A DNA stretch of 49,550 nucleotides from Thiocystis violacea (GTDB lineage Bacteria > Pseudomonadota > Gammaproteobacteria > Chromatiales > Chromatiaceae): positions 1 through 49,550 of the forward strand of contig NZ_NRRG01000040.1 in NCBI RefSeq assembly GCF_016583575.1, given 5' to 3'. A program made the translations under genes and the position numbers. Below are positions 8,982 to 18,279 of this stretch, one piece after another. Each line of letters begins with the position of its first letter. The first letter of the stretch is position 1. Under the pieces are notes generated by a model, which did no database searches, was not told the origin of the DNA, and saw only the letters and a list, made by a program, of their open reading frames with translations.

Positions 8982-9662
8982 TCAGTCGTCGCCGCCCATG
9001 ATGCCGAGGATCTGCAACAGGCTGACGAAGATGTTGAAGATGCTCAGATAGATCCCGTAGGTGGCCATGATGTAGTTGGTCTCCTCGCCCCGTGCGATCC
9101 GGCTGGTATCGAACAGGATGAAGCCGCTCATCAGCAGGATGATGACGGAGGAGATGGCCAGCGAGAGGGCCGGGATCTGCAGGAAGATGTTGGCGATCAT
9201 GGCGATCATGGCCACCATCATGCCGGCGAAGATGAAGCCGCCGATGAAGCTGAAATCGCGCTTGCTGGTCAGGGCGTAACCGGACAGCCCGAGGAAGATG
9301 GTCGCGGTGCCGCCGAAGGCGAGTCCGACGATCTGCGGGCCGTTCGGCAGGGCCAGATACATGCTCAGGATGGCACCGAGCCCGAAGCCAAGCAGGCCGG
9401 TGATGAGAAAGATCACGCCGATGCCGCTCGCCGAGTTGGCGGTTCTGGGCAGCACGAAGATGCCGAGCACCATGGAGACGATGACGGATGCCATGTAGGT
9501 CCAGGGTGGCACGGCGAGCGCGAGCGACAGCATGGCGGTCACGGCGCTGAAGCCGAGCGTCGCCGACAGCAGCATGTAGGTGTTTTTCAGTACCTTGTTG
9601 GGCGCGACCGCGCCTTGGGCGTCTTTCGCGGTTCGAACGACGGAAATTCCCGGATTAGCCAT
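8982..9662 (-). CDS. Bax inhibitor-1 (YccA/YbhL-like) family inner-membrane protein
   Basis: This 226-residue protein has about seven transmembrane helices and the family build: hydrophilic N-terminus (MANPGISVVRTAKDAQG), helix pairs from about residue 25 to 200, and a charged end ILGIMGGDD. Bacterial BI-1 proteins are implicated in calcium leak or in modulating membrane proteolysis by FtsH; which applies here is unknown. The start is chosen by AGGAGT 10-11 nt upstream. A longer frame beginning near 9824 lacks a ribosome site and adds unrelated sequence. It is transcribed alone and ends in a clear intrinsic terminator. Confidence 0.88.
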   Translation of the reverse strand: MANPGISVVRTAKDAQGAVAPNKVLKNTYMLLSATLGFSAVTAMLSLALAVPPWTYMASVIVSMVLGIFVLPRTANSASGIGVIFLITGLLGFGLGAILSMYLALPNGPQIVGLAFGGTATIFLGLSGYALTSKRDFSFIGGFIFAGMMVAMIAMIANIFLQIPALSLAISSVIILLMSGFILFDTSRIARGEETNYIMATYGIYLSIFNIFVSLLQILGIMGGDD

Positions 9663-10064
9663 GTTGAGTTTCACTCCTGCTCTTGGCGATTGATTATGAA
9701 GTGTTTGCCGAGATTGAGACTCGACGATGGTGTTTGAGTTCCGAAAGGATACCTTAGGATCCTCTCGGCGCAAGTTCCATGGATCTCGGGGGTGCGACCA
9801 AAAGTGAGGCCTAACGGCCGCCATTCGTAGATGGGGTGAGCGAGAGCGAACCCCAACGTCCCCGCTGGCGGATCAATGTTGGGGTTCAGGTTCGTTTACC
9901 CCAGCCCAGGGGCCTCGCGAGGCGCCTCGCCATCCAGGCCCCCAAACCGGGTGGCTGGGGCCGTGAGAATCGCCGAAGTCGCGCCCGGCCCGAGGCTATC
10001 TCGTCATCAGTCGTCTATGATATAAGCATTTTCTATTCGGGTATTCGCGACGAGTCCTATCTGG
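9663..10064. repeat. Intergenic region with an imperfect inverted repeat
   Basis: This 400-bp gap between divergent genes has no convincing gene. At 9834-9858 and 9877-9901 two 25-bp arms are inverted copies (shared outer GGGGT and inner GAACCCCAAC, about 20 of 25 matching), resembling a REP/BIME unit. A weaker GC-rich stem pairs GGCCCC near 9939 with GGGGCC near 9957. Promoters for both flanking genes should lie here, but none is clear enough to mark. Confidence 0.5.
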
Positions 10065-10985
10065 ATGGCTGACCGTAGACTTCAGGTGTTTCATACCGTC
10101 GCTCGGCTCCTCAGCTTCACCAAGGCCGCCGAGGCGCTCCACATGACCCAGCCGGCGGTTACCTTCCAGGTTCGTCAGTTGGAGGAGCACTTCAACACCC
10201 GCTTGTTCGATCGCACCCACAACCGCATCAGCCTTACCGAGGCTGGTCGCGCCGTCTTCGAATCGGCCGAGCGGATCTTCGACCTCTACGCGGAAATGGA
10301 GAACGCGGTCCGCGGGATCACCGGGGAGATCAGCGGCGCGCTCACCATTGGGGCCAGCACTACCATCGCCGAGTACATGCTCCCGGCCCTGCTCGGGGAT
10401 TTCAAGGAGCGCTATCCGGACGTGCAGATCCACCTCAAGGTGGCCAACAGCGATGGCATCGTAGCGATGGTCGAGAACAATGCCATCGATCTGGGCGTGG
10501 TCGAGGCCCCGGTCGCCAACAAAAATCTGGTCGTCGAGGTCTGCAAGCGGGATCGGTTGGTGGTCATCGTGCCACCGGGTCATCCATTGGCCTCGGTCGG
10601 CGCCATCAGCGTTCCGGCCCTGCTCGAATATCCCTTCATCTGCCGCGAGGAGGGTTCGGGCACCCGCGAGGTCATCGGTGACTATCTCCAACTCCAGCCC
10701 GGCTGCCGTTCGGTCCTGAAGGTCGCCATGGAGTTGGGTAGCCCCGAGGCGGTCAAGGGCGCCGTGGAGGCGGGCATGGGCATCTCGGTGGTCTCCATGA
10801 CGACGATCCAGAAGGAACTCAAGCTCGGCACCCTGGTCGCGGTTCAGTTGGATCCTCCGCTCTTCCGTCCCTTTTCCTTCGTGCATCAGAAGCAGAAATT
10901 CAGGCTGCGGGTGATGGAGGAACTGCTCGACTTCGCGCGCGATTATTGCCGCGCCCGCAGCGAGAAAGTCCCGAGTCCTCCATAG
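10065..10985 (+). CDS. LysR-type transcriptional regulator
   Basis: This 306-residue regulator has an N-terminal winged HTH (about 1-60, with FTKAAEALHMTQPAVTFQVRQLEEHFNTRLF) and an effector-binding periplasmic-binding-like domain (about 90-300, with [10 protein letters not shown]). It is similar in layout to CbbR/CysB-like regulators. Its target cannot be read from context: the divergent neighbour is a Bax-inhibitor-1 family gene and the downstream genes are a small protein and a permease. A hairpin without a T-run (10998-11005 with 11017-11024) follows the stop codon. Confidence 0.9.
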   Translation: MADRRLQVFHTVARLLSFTKAAEALHMTQPAVTFQVRQLEEHFNTRLFDRTHNRISLTEAGRAVFESAERIFDLYAEMENAVRGITGEISGALTIGASTTIAEYMLPALLGDFKERYPDVQIHLKVANSDGIVAMVENNAIDLGVVEAPVANKNLVVEVCKRDRLVVIVPPGHPLASVGAISVPALLEYPFICREEGSGTREVIGDYLQLQPGCRSVLKVAMELGSPEAVKGAVEAGMGISVVSMTTIQKELKLGTLVAVQLDPPLFRPFSFVHQKQKFRLRVMEELLDFARDYCRARSEKVPSPP

Positions 10986-11076
10986 GCGAAGGGCGGCCCC
11001 GAGCGTATGATCTCGGCGCTCGGGCGATCTCCCGCCCGGAGCCACGACAACGCCTTAGCCAGGGTCATTCCGCGTG

Positions 11077-11454
11077 ATGAGTCTTCCATCGGGATCCGCC
11101 GACGAACGGCGCTTGATCAAGTGTTTTCGGAGGCTGGAAGCGGCCGATCGTGAGACGCTGCTCGCCTTCGCCGATTTTCTGGCGCAACGTCTCCGCTCCG
11201 ACCCTACCGAGTCGGTCGCGCGCGAGCCAAGAATCCAGGCCCGGCCGGAACACGAGACCGTGGTCGGCGCCATCAAACGCCTCTCCCAAGCCTATGACAT
11301 GCTCGAACGCGGCGCCCTGCTCAACGAGACCTCGGTCTTGATGTCGTCCCATCTGCTCCAGGGGCGCGCCGCCAGCGAGGTCATCGATGAGTTGGAAGCC
11401 CTGTTCGCTCGCCATTATCAGGACTATCGAGCCAAATTCGGATCGCAGGGTTAG
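11077..11454 (+). CDS. Uncharacterised 125-residue helical protein upstream of the permease
   Basis: This small, acidic, all-helical protein has no membrane segment. It starts MSLPSGSADERRLIKCFRRL and carries a segment near residue 60-95 (ETVVGAIKRLSQAYDMLERG) that looks like an amphipathic helix pair. A GTG three bases earlier (11074) is an equally readable start. I do not recognise a family. It ends 9 bp before the permease gene on the same strand, so the two are almost certainly cotranscribed, and it may be a soluble partner or regulator of the permease. Confidence 0.7.
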   Translation: MSLPSGSADERRLIKCFRRLEAADRETLLAFADFLAQRLRSDPTESVAREPRIQARPEHETVVGAIKRLSQAYDMLERGALLNETSVLMSSHLLQGRAASEVIDELEALFARHYQDYRAKFGSQG

Positions 11455-11463
11455 TCGTTATCC

Positions 11464-12531
11464 ATGAATATCGTCGCAAGCTGGTTCAAGCGGCACCTGT
11501 CCGACCCGCAGATCGTCTTTCTCGGGCTGCTTTTGCTGACCGTCTTCGCCATCGTGATCATCATGGGCGACATGCTCGCCCCGGTCCTGGCGAGTATCGT
11601 GATCGCCTATCTCCTGGAGGGTCTGGTGGGACAGCTCCAGCGGCGCGGAATGCCGCGCCTGCCGAGCGTCCTGCTGATCTACATCCTGTTCCTGGTCTTC
11701 GTGGTGCTGGTGCTGGTGGGCGTCTTGCCGCTCCTCTCGCGCCAGATCACGGAACTGGTCCAGCAGTTGCCGAACATGGTCTCGGATGGGACACGGGTCT
11801 TCATGAATCTGCCCGAGCGCTATCCGGAGCTGGTCTCACAGGGGCAGCTCGACGAGTTGATCACCTTCATGCGCTCGGAGGCCGTCTCCTTCGGGCAGCA
11901 GGTGCTGTCCTGGTCGCTGGCGAACGTGGCTGGCGTGATCACCATCCTGGTTTACCTGATCCTGATGCCGATCCTGGTGTTCTTCTTCATGAAGGACAAG
12001 GATCTGATCCTCGGCTGGTTCCGCGTCTATCTTCCCAAATACCACGGGATCGCGGGCGATGTCTGGAAGGACGTGGATCGACAGATCTCCAACTATGTTC
12101 GCGGCAAGGCGTGGGAGATCCTGATCGTCTGGGGCGTGAGTTACCTGACCTTTCAAGCCTTCGGATTGAAGTATTCGATGTTGCTGTCCCTGTTGGTCGG
12201 GCTGTCGGTCATCATCCCCTATATCGGGGCCGCGGTCGTCACCGTGCCGCTGCTGCTGGTGGCCTGGTTTCAGTGGGGCTGGTCGCCTTCATTCGCCTGG
12301 CTGACGCTCGCCTACGCGATCATCCAGGCGTTGGACGGCAATGTTCTGGTGCCGCTGATCTTCTCCGAGGTGGTCAACCTGCATCCGGTCGCCATCATCG
12401 TCGCCATACTCGTCTTCGGCGGGCTCTGGGGCTTTTGGGGGGTCTTCTTCGCAATCCCCCTGGCCACGCTCGTTCAGGCCGTTCTGACCGCCTGGCCGAA
12501 GACGCCCGATGCGCTGGACTCGAGCGTCTAG
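11464..12531 (+). CDS. AI-2E/PerM family transporter
   Basis: This 355-residue inner-membrane protein has about eight transmembrane helices arranged as in the AI-2E/PerM family (DUF20): two helices at about 15-55, one near 65-90, a long soluble middle (about 95-150) and a C-terminal group with family sequences such as VGLSVIIPYIGAAVVTVPLL (about 240-260) and LEGLVGQLQRRGMPR near residue 50. Members include the E. coli AI-2 exporter TqsA and sodium/proton antiporters, so the substrate cannot be assigned. It follows the small gene at 11077-11454 by 9 bp and converges on rfbD. Confidence 0.88.
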   Translation: MNIVASWFKRHLSDPQIVFLGLLLLTVFAIVIIMGDMLAPVLASIVIAYLLEGLVGQLQRRGMPRLPSVLLIYILFLVFVVLVLVGVLPLLSRQITELVQQLPNMVSDGTRVFMNLPERYPELVSQGQLDELITFMRSEAVSFGQQVLSWSLANVAGVITILVYLILMPILVFFFMKDKDLILGWFRVYLPKYHGIAGDVWKDVDRQISNYVRGKAWEILIVWGVSYLTFQAFGLKYSMLLSLLVGLSVIIPYIGAAVVTVPLLLVAWFQWGWSPSFAWLTLAYAIIQALDGNVLVPLIFSEVVNLHPVAIIVAILVFGGLWGFWGVFFAIPLATLVQAVLTAWPKTPDALDSSV

Positions 12532-12565
12532 GGCGAGTCCTGGACATGGGGCGCGGCGGGGTCGG

Positions 12566-12582
12566 CTGGCGATCCCCGCCAG
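12566..12582. terminator. Hairpin between convergent permease and rfbD genes
   Basis: CTGGCG-ATCCC-CGCCAG forms a 6-bp stem with 5-nt loop in the 78-bp gap between the two convergent stop codons. There is no T-run, so the terminator call is tentative. Confidence 0.35.
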
Positions 12583-12609
12583 TGGCGTTTCAAGCCATCG
12601 CCGCGCGCC

Positions 12610-13521
12610 CTATTTCAACTCCTCAAGACACTGCGCGAGCGAGAGTCGCCAATCGGGCATGGCCAGCCCAAAGGTCTCCTGAAAGCGCCGATTGTCCAGG
12701 ACCGAGAACATGGGGCGTTTCGCCGGGGCCTGATATTCGGACGAGGGGATCGGGATCAGTCTGGTTTCCAGCCCGCTGGCCTCCAGAATGGCGCTGGCGA
12801 AGCCATGCCAACTGACCTGGCCGGCTCCGGTCAGATGGTAGAGTCCACCGACCTGCTCCAGGTCGAGCTCGCCGCGCAGCACCCGGTGCAGCACCAGCGC
12901 GGTCGCCTCGGCCAGCATTCGGCTCCAGGTGGGCGAGCCGATCTGATCATCGACGATCCGCAGTTCATCGCGTTCCGCGAACAGTCGCCGCATGGTGAGC
13001 AGGAAGTTGGCCCCGCGCGCGCCGTAGACCCAACTGGTGCGAAAGATCAGCGCCTTGGCGCCGGAGTCCAGCAGGGCGCGCTCGCCGCCGAGTTTGGTTT
13101 CGCCATAGACGTTGAGCGGATCGGGCGTGTCCGCCTCGGTGTAGAGACGGCCCAGGTTGCCCGAGAAGACGAAATCGGTCGAGTAATGGATGATCGGCGT
13201 ACCCGTTTTGGCCAGCAGGGCGCCCATCTCGCCGACCGCCTCGGCGTTGATCCGCCGGGCGGTCGCCTGGTCGGATTCGGCCTTGTCGACCGCCGTGTAG
13301 GCGGCGGCGTTGATCACGGCGTCGGGCCGGCTGTCCTGGATCAGTCGCGCCAGCGCGCCGGCGTCCATCAGATCGATCGCCGGGCCGTACTCGCCCTCCA
13401 GCGAGGCGGCGACGACATCGCCCAGACAGGCGAGCGTGCGGCGCAGCTCCCAGCCGACCTGGCCGTTGGCGCCAATCAGGAGCAATCGCGGCCGAGTACC
13501 GGCCTGGGTGTGCTGAGTCAT
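12610..13521 (-). CDS. rfbD: dTDP-4-dehydrorhamnose reductase
   Basis: This is the last enzyme of dTDP-L-rhamnose synthesis and reduces dTDP-4-keto-L-rhamnose with NAD(P)H. The 303-residue protein has an N-terminal Rossmann motif GANGQVGWEL (about residues 17-26), the STDFVFSG segment, and YGETKLGGER holding the Tyr-x-x-x-Lys catalytic pair. The start is set at 13521, giving a 4-nt ATGA overlap with rfbC; a longer frame to 13650 would run inside rfbC and is not used. It is the distal gene of rfbB-rfbA-rfbC-rfbD. The product feeds O-antigen or other rhamnose-containing surface glycans, whose transferases are not in this window. Confidence 0.95.
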   Translation of the reverse strand: MTQHTQAGTRPRLLLIGANGQVGWELRRTLACLGDVVAASLEGEYGPAIDLMDAGALARLIQDSRPDAVINAAAYTAVDKAESDQATARRINAEAVGEMGALLAKTGTPIIHYSTDFVFSGNLGRLYTEADTPDPLNVYGETKLGGERALLDSGAKALIFRTSWVYGARGANFLLTMRRLFAERDELRIVDDQIGSPTWSRMLAEATALVLHRVLRGELDLEQVGGLYHLTGAGQVSWHGFASAILEASGLETRLIPIPSSEYQAPAKRPMFSVLDNRRFQETFGLAMPDWRLSLAQCLEELK

Positions 13522-14084
13522 CTGTAATCCTCGAGGCTGGGGAGGCGATCCGGCGCGATGTCCTTCAGGCGGGCCGCTTCCAGATCCTTGCGGGAAAGCT
13601 CCGGGGCTCCGTCCAGGGGCCATTCGATGCCGATATCGGGATCGTCCCATCGGACGCTGAATTCGGTTTCAGGACGGTAGTAATGGGTGTTCTTGTAGAC
13701 GAAGAGGGCGCTCTCCGCGGTGACCAGGAAGCCGTGGGCGAATCCGGGCGGAACCCAGAGCTGGCGCTTGTTCTCGCCGGAGAGGGTCACGCCCACCCAG
13801 TGTCCGAAATGGGGCGATCCGCGCCGGATATCGACCGCCACGTCGAACACCTCGCCGGCCAGCACCTGCACCAGTTTGCCCTGCGCGCCGGGGTGCTGAA
13901 CATGCAGCCCCCGGAGCACGCCCCGGCGCGAAAAGGACTGATTGTCCTGCACCAGGGTGGCGGGGATGCCTAGCTCGGCGTACTGGCCGGCGCGATAGGT
14001 CTCCATGAAATAGCCGCGCTCATCGCCCCAGACCTTGGGTTCGATGATGAGCACGCCAGGGATGGCGGTCTCGATGACGTTCAT
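13518..14084 (-). CDS. rfbC: dTDP-4-dehydrorhamnose 3,5-epimerase
   Basis: This cupin-fold epimerase inverts C3 and C5 of dTDP-4-keto-6-deoxyglucose. At 188 residues it is of usual size. Signature parts are [11 protein letters not shown] (about 21-31), [18 protein letters not shown] (about 47-64, including the catalytic His in RGLHVQ) and [12 protein letters not shown] (about 110-121). It overlaps rfbA by 4 nt and rfbD by 4 nt, showing translational coupling in the operon. Confidence 0.95.
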   Translation of the reverse strand: MNVIETAIPGVLIIEPKVWGDERGYFMETYRAGQYAELGIPATLVQDNQSFSRRGVLRGLHVQHPGAQGKLVQVLAGEVFDVAVDIRRGSPHFGHWVGVTLSGENKRQLWVPPGFAHGFLVTAESALFVYKNTHYYRPETEFSVRWDDPDIGIEWPLDGAPELSRKDLEAARLKDIAPDRLPSLEDYR

Positions 14085-14962
14085 AACTGGCCTCGACGAA
14101 GCAGCGACAGCAGGTATTCACCATAGCCACTTTTGCGCAATGCCTCTCCCAGCGCCTGGAGCCGCTCGGCATCGATCCAGCCATTGAAGTAGGCGATCTC
14201 TTCCGGACAGCAGATCTTGAGTCCCTGGCGTTTCTCGATCGTCTCGATGAACTGACCGGCCTGCATCAGGGACTCGTGAGTGCCGGTGTCGAGCCAGGCG
14301 GTGCCGCGCCCGATGCGCACCAGCGAGAGTTGGCCTTGCTGGAGATAGCGGTTGTTCAGATCCGTGATCTCCAGCTCGCCGCGCGGGGAGGGCTTGAGCG
14401 ACTCCGCCAGCGCGCACGCCTGGCCGTCATAGAAATAGATGCCCGTCACCGCCCAGTTGGACTTGGGCGCGCGCGGTTTCTCCTCGATGCCGAGCACCTG
14501 GCCCGAGGCATCGAATTGCGCGACGCCGTAGCGCTCGGGATCCGAGACGTAATAGCCGAAGACCGTGGCCCCCGTTTCCCTGGCGCTCGCGCTCTTGAGC
14601 TGATCGACCAGGCCATGGCCGTGAAAGATGTTGTCGCCGAGGACGAGACAGGAGGGCGCCTCGCCGACGAACGTCTTGCCGATCAGGAAGGCTTGCGCCA
14701 GACCGCCCGGATGCGGCTGCTCGGCGTAGCTCAGTTCGAGGCCCCATTGGGCGCCGTCGCCCAGCAGCGAGCGGAACATCGGCAGATCCTGGGGCGTGGA
14801 GATGATCAGGATCTCGCGAATCCCCGCCAGCATGAGCGTGGACAGGGGGTAGTAGATCATCGGCTTGTCGTAGACCGGCAGCAGTTGCTTGCTGATCGTG
14901 CGCGTCAGTGGATACAGCCGGGTGCCGGATCCGCCGGCGAGGATGATTCCCTTACGATTCAT
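14081..14962 (-). CDS. rfbA: Glucose-1-phosphate thymidylyltransferase
   Basis: This enzyme makes dTDP-glucose from glucose-1-phosphate and dTTP, the first step of dTDP-rhamnose synthesis. The 293-residue sequence opens with [20 protein letters not shown], the nucleotide-binding signature, followed by [17 protein letters not shown], and it carries VLGDNIFHG and [11 protein letters not shown]. The start codon lies one base past the rfbB stop codon, and the end overlaps rfbC by 4 nt. It is complete and ordinary for the family. Confidence 0.96.
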   Translation of the reverse strand: MNRKGIILAGGSGTRLYPLTRTISKQLLPVYDKPMIYYPLSTLMLAGIREILIISTPQDLPMFRSLLGDGAQWGLELSYAEQPHPGGLAQAFLIGKTFVGEAPSCLVLGDNIFHGHGLVDQLKSASARETGATVFGYYVSDPERYGVAQFDASGQVLGIEEKPRAPKSNWAVTGIYFYDGQACALAESLKPSPRGELEITDLNNRYLQQGQLSLVRIGRGTAWLDTGTHESLMQAGQFIETIEKRQGLKICCPEEIAYFNGWIDAERLQALGEALRKSGYGEYLLSLLRRGQL

Positions 14963-14963
14963 A

Positions 14964-16037
14964 TCATATTCCCCTCGGGACGCCGCCGGCGCCCAGACGT
15001 TCTCCCAGGTAGCTCCCGTCGGTGACGCGCCGGCACCAGTCGGGGTTCTCCAGATACCAGGTCACCGTCCGCCGCAGACCGGATTCGAAGGTCTCCTCGG
15101 GCTCCCAGCCCAATTCGCGCTTGAGCTTGCCGGCGTCGATGGCATAGCGACGATCGTGTCCGGGGCGATCGGTGACGAACCGCTTGAGCTGGATGTGCGG
15201 GCGGTGCGGTGAGTCGGGGAGACATTCGTCGAGCAGGGCGCCGAGCGTATCGACCACCTCCAGGTTGGTGCGCTCGCTGTTGCCGCCGACGTTATAGACC
15301 TCGCCCGGCCGACCCGCTTCCAACACCCGCCGGATCGCCTTGCAGTGATCCATGACGTACAGCCAGTCGCGGATGTTGCCCCCGTCCCCATAGACCGGCA
15401 GCGGTTCGCCGCGCTGGGCCTTGAGGATCATCAGCGGAATCAGTTTCTCCGGAAACTGGTAGGGGCCGTAATTGTTGGAGCAGTTGGTGGTGAGCACCGG
15501 CAGACCATAGGTGTGGAACCAGGCGCGCACCAGATGATCGGAGGCCGCCTTGGAGGCGGAGTAGGGCGAGTTGGGTGCGTAGGGGGTGGTCTCGCTGAAG
15601 AGCCCGGTCGGCCCCAGCGAGCCATAGACCTCGTCGGTCGAGACATGCAGAAACCGAAACCCGGCCCTGGCCGCGTCGCCAAGCTCGGCCCAATGGGCGC
15701 GCGCGCGGTCGAGCAGGTTGAAGGTGCCGACCACGTTGGTCTGGATGAAGGCGCCAGGTGCGTCGATCGAGCGATCCACATGGCTCTCGGCGGCGAAATT
15801 GACCACCGCCTCGACCTCGTAGTCGCGCAGCAGCCGCCCGACCAGTTCGGCATCGGCGATATCACCCTGAACGAAGACATGGCGCGGGTTGCCGCCCAGG
15901 TCGGCCAGGGTGTCCAGATTGCCGGCGTAGGTCAGCCGATCCAGATTGATCACGCGGGCCTCGGTCTGGTCCAGGATGTAATGGACGAAATTGCCGCCGA
16001 TGAAGCCGGCGCCGCCGGTCACGAGCAGGGTGCGCAT
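14964..16037 (-). CDS. rfbB: dTDP-glucose 4,6-dehydratase
   Basis: This NAD-dependent SDR enzyme converts dTDP-glucose to dTDP-4-keto-6-deoxyglucose. The 357-residue protein has the Rossmann motif [11 protein letters not shown] (about 7-17), [10 protein letters not shown], the STDEVYGS motif with catalytic Thr-Asp-Glu, and [12 protein letters not shown] with the Tyr-Lys pair. A good ribosome site (GGAGAGG) precedes the ATG. It begins 23 bp after ssb on the same strand and is the first of four rhamnose genes, so the pathway may be partly read through from ssb. Confidence 0.96.
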   Translation of the reverse strand: MRTLLVTGGAGFIGGNFVHYILDQTEARVINLDRLTYAGNLDTLADLGGNPRHVFVQGDIADAELVGRLLRDYEVEAVVNFAAESHVDRSIDAPGAFIQTNVVGTFNLLDRARAHWAELGDAARAGFRFLHVSTDEVYGSLGPTGLFSETTPYAPNSPYSASKAASDHLVRAWFHTYGLPVLTTNCSNNYGPYQFPEKLIPLMILKAQRGEPLPVYGDGGNIRDWLYVMDHCKAIRRVLEAGRPGEVYNVGGNSERTNLEVVDTLGALLDECLPDSPHRPHIQLKRFVTDRPGHDRRYAIDAGKLKRELGWEPEETFESGLRRTVTWYLENPDWCRRVTDGSYLGERLGAGGVPRGI

Positions 16038-16060
16038 GAGATCCTCTCCCTGGAAGACGG

Positions 16061-16570
16061 TCAGAACGGGATATCGTCGTCAAAATCGGCCTGGGCGCCA
16101 CCAGGGCCGCCCTGATCCAGGCCGCCTTGATGGCCGCTCTCGCGGGCCGGGGCACGGCTGCCGCCGCGTGAAGGCGGTGGCGCGGGCGCGTCATCGAAGG
16201 GCACCGAGGATCCACCGCCCTGACGGCTGTCGAGCATCTGCATGGTGCCGCTAATATCCACGACGATCTCGGTCGTATAACGGTCCTGGCCGTCCTGTCC
16301 CTGCCATTTGCGCGTGCGCAGCTTGCCCTCGACATAGATCTTCGAGCCCTTGCGGACATACTGCTTGACGATCTCGGCCAGCTTGCCGAAGAAGACCACG
16401 TTGTGCCACTCGGTCCGCTCCTGCATCTCGCCGGTGTTGCGATCCTTCCAGGAATCGCTGGTCGCGATCCGGACGTTGGCCACCGCATCGCCGCTCGGCA
16501 TGTAACGCACCTCGGGGTCGGCCCCGAGATTGCCGATCAGGATCACTTTGTTGACACCGCGTGCCGCCAT
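16061..16570 (-). CDS. ssb: Single-stranded DNA-binding protein
   Basis: SSB coats single-stranded DNA in replication, recombination and repair. The 169-residue protein has an OB fold over about 1-110 (start [20 protein letters not shown], with [13 protein letters not shown]), a Gly/Pro/Gln-rich disordered linker, and the acidic C-terminal tip DDDIPF that recruits partner proteins. GGGAGG lies 5 nt before the ATG. In many gammaproteobacteria ssb sits next to uvrA; here it is separated from uvrA by the yajR-like gene, a variation of that common arrangement. Confidence 0.97.
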   Translation of the reverse strand: MAARGVNKVILIGNLGADPEVRYMPSGDAVANVRIATSDSWKDRNTGEMQERTEWHNVVFFGKLAEIVKQYVRKGSKIYVEGKLRTRKWQGQDGQDRYTTEIVVDISGTMQMLDSRQGGGSSVPFDDAPAPPPSRGGSRAPARESGHQGGLDQGGPGGAQADFDDDIPF

Positions 16571-16580
16571 ATCTGCCTCC

Positions 16581-16602
16581 CACCCAGCGCCGCGCCTGGG
16601 TG
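16581..16602. promoter_or_regulatory. Hairpin just upstream of the ssb ribosome site
   Basis: CACCCAG (16581-16587) and CTGGGTG (16596-16602) form a 7-bp stem with an 8-nt loop, directly adjoining the ssb Shine-Dalgarno sequence. It could end transcription from the yajR-like gene or influence ssb translation. Confidence 0.35.
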
Positions 16603-16643
16603 ACTATTTGTCGAACTGGTAGTTGAGTTGACCGGCGCCCCGA

Positions 16644-17999
16644 TCAGGCGCTGGCCGAGGAAAAAGCCCGCAATCTTGCCCAATCGAGTTGTCGACTGTC
16701 CACCTTGAGATAGGCGACGCCCTCGTCGAGCGCGATCACCACCTCCTTGACTCCCGGCACCTCGAGCAGGCGTTGCTCAAGCCCCAGGGCATCGCTCGCG
16801 GGCGTCGCTCCCAGGGCGAGGACATGGCGCGTCAGGTTCTCGGGAATCGACAGGGTCATCATCAGGCCGATCCAGATCAGCGAGGTCAGGGCGCCGACCA
16901 GATAGACCGCGTCGGCCCCGAAGGTCTCGTGCGCGATCCCGCCCAGCAACCCGCCGAGAAAGGCGCCGACGAACTGGGAGCTGGAAAAGACCCCCATCGC
17001 CGTGCCCTTGGCCCCGGCACGCGCGGCCTTCGAGACCAGCGAGGGCAGCACCGCCTCCAGCAGATTGAATATGGTGAAGACCACCACCAGCAGGACGCCG
17101 ACGACCCAGAGCGACTGGTTGAAGAGGAAGAAGCCCAGCATGGAGAAGGCCAGCACGCTCACCGACCCGAGCAGCACCGGCCGTGCCTGGCCTCGCTGCT
17201 CGGCCAGCACGATGAAGGGCACCATGGCGAGAATCGCCAGGAGCACCGCCGGGAGATAGATTATCCAGTGATCGGCCAAGGGTAGACCCGCGTCCCGCAG
17301 CGAGAGCGGAAGCACCACGAAGAGGCTGACCATGGTCAGATGCAGCATGAAGATGGCGAGATCCAGGCGGACCAGGGTCGGGTTGCGCACCACTCCCGCG
17401 AGCTGCTCCAGCACCGGCTGGGAATCGCGATGCATGGTCGAGTGTTCCGGATCCGGCACGACAAAGGCGAGCACCAGCATGCCGCCGATGGCGAGCAGGG
17501 CGGTCAGCCAGAAGATCCCCGAGATGCCGATCCAGGCCGTGAGCGGCGGACCCGCGACCAGCGCCGCGGCGAACGAGAGCGCCACGCTGATGCCGATCGC
17601 CGCCATCCCCTTGGTGCGCACCTCGTCGCGCGTGAGGTCGGCGGTCAGCGCGATGATGGCCGCGGCGATCGCCCCGCTGCCCTGGAGGACGCGCCCCAGG
17701 ATGATCCACTGGATGCTGTCCGCCATGGCCGCCACCAGGCTGCCCAGCAGGAAGAGCGCCAGTCCGCCATAGATCACCGGCTTGCGTCCGATCCGATCCG
17801 ACAGCAGACCGAGTGGGATCTGAAACAGCGCCTGGGTCAGACCGTAGGCGCCGATCGCCAGTCCGACCAGGATCGGCGTCGCTCCGGGGAGATCATGGGC
17901 ATGAATCGCCAGCACCGGCAGCACCATGAAGAGGCCGAGCATGCGGGTCGAAAAGATGGCGGCGAGCCCGGCCGCCGCGCGCCGTTCCGAGGCCGACAT
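16644..17999 (-). CDS. yajR: YajR-like major facilitator transporter with C-terminal YAM domain
   Basis: This 451-residue MFS transporter has twelve helices. It closely follows E. coli YajR as I recall it, with SxRMLGxFMVLPVL near the start, GLLSDRIGRKPVIYGG (motif A), LGRVLQGSGAIAAA and LLEAVLPSLVSK. The last 70 residues (from about LEQRLLEVPGVKEVVIALDE) form the small ferredoxin-like domain typical of YajR. The substrate is unknown. The start at 17999 fits the family length; an in-frame ATG at 18083 would add 28 residues and cannot be excluded, as neither has a clear ribosome site. It is divergent from uvrA and upstream of ssb. Confidence 0.88.
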   Translation of the reverse strand: MSASERRAAAGLAAIFSTRMLGLFMVLPVLAIHAHDLPGATPILVGLAIGAYGLTQALFQIPLGLLSDRIGRKPVIYGGLALFLLGSLVAAMADSIQWIILGRVLQGSGAIAAAIIALTADLTRDEVRTKGMAAIGISVALSFAAALVAGPPLTAWIGISGIFWLTALLAIGGMLVLAFVVPDPEHSTMHRDSQPVLEQLAGVVRNPTLVRLDLAIFMLHLTMVSLFVVLPLSLRDAGLPLADHWIIYLPAVLLAILAMVPFIVLAEQRGQARPVLLGSVSVLAFSMLGFFLFNQSLWVVGVLLVVVFTIFNLLEAVLPSLVSKAARAGAKGTAMGVFSSSQFVGAFLGGLLGGIAHETFGADAVYLVGALTSLIWIGLMMTLSIPENLTRHVLALGATPASDALGLEQRLLEVPGVKEVVIALDEGVAYLKVDSRQLDWARLRAFSSASA

Positions 18000-18180
18000 C
18001 GGGACGTTGGGGATATCGGAGTTGGGTCTGTCTGATCGCTTCACGGACACCGGCCTTTGCGTATTGAAGGCGAAGGTTCGCATAATAGCAGCTTGGCTTG
18101 AGCGGCAGCAGACGTAGCCTTCTTCCAGGCCGCATCCCGCGAGCGAGGCCAGATGTCCGCGACTCAATGGACCGGATCCG

Positions 18181-18239
18181 CGGGATCGACAGGGTTTGTC
18201 GCCCGGCCGCCGCTGGACTTCGCCACCCTGTCGATCCCG
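18181..18239. promoter_or_regulatory. Perfect 15-bp inverted repeat between yajR and uvrA
   Basis: Arms 18181-18195 and 18225-18239 are exact reverse complements (CGGGATCGACAGGGT) with a 29-nt spacer. A nested small repeat CGACA-GGGTT-TGTCG lies at 18187-18201. It sits 41 bp before the uvrA start. The spacing is too wide for a normal LexA box (no CTG-N10-CAG match noted), so its role as operator, leader hairpin or repeat is open. Confidence 0.65.
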
Positions 18240-18279
18240 AGCCTCCCTTCCATCCTGTCCAAATCCCCCGGCGGACTTC

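Noticed and set aside
18084-18279. LexA box for uvrA
   Set aside because: No clear CTG-N10-CAG sequence was seen; the visible inverted repeat has a much longer spacer.
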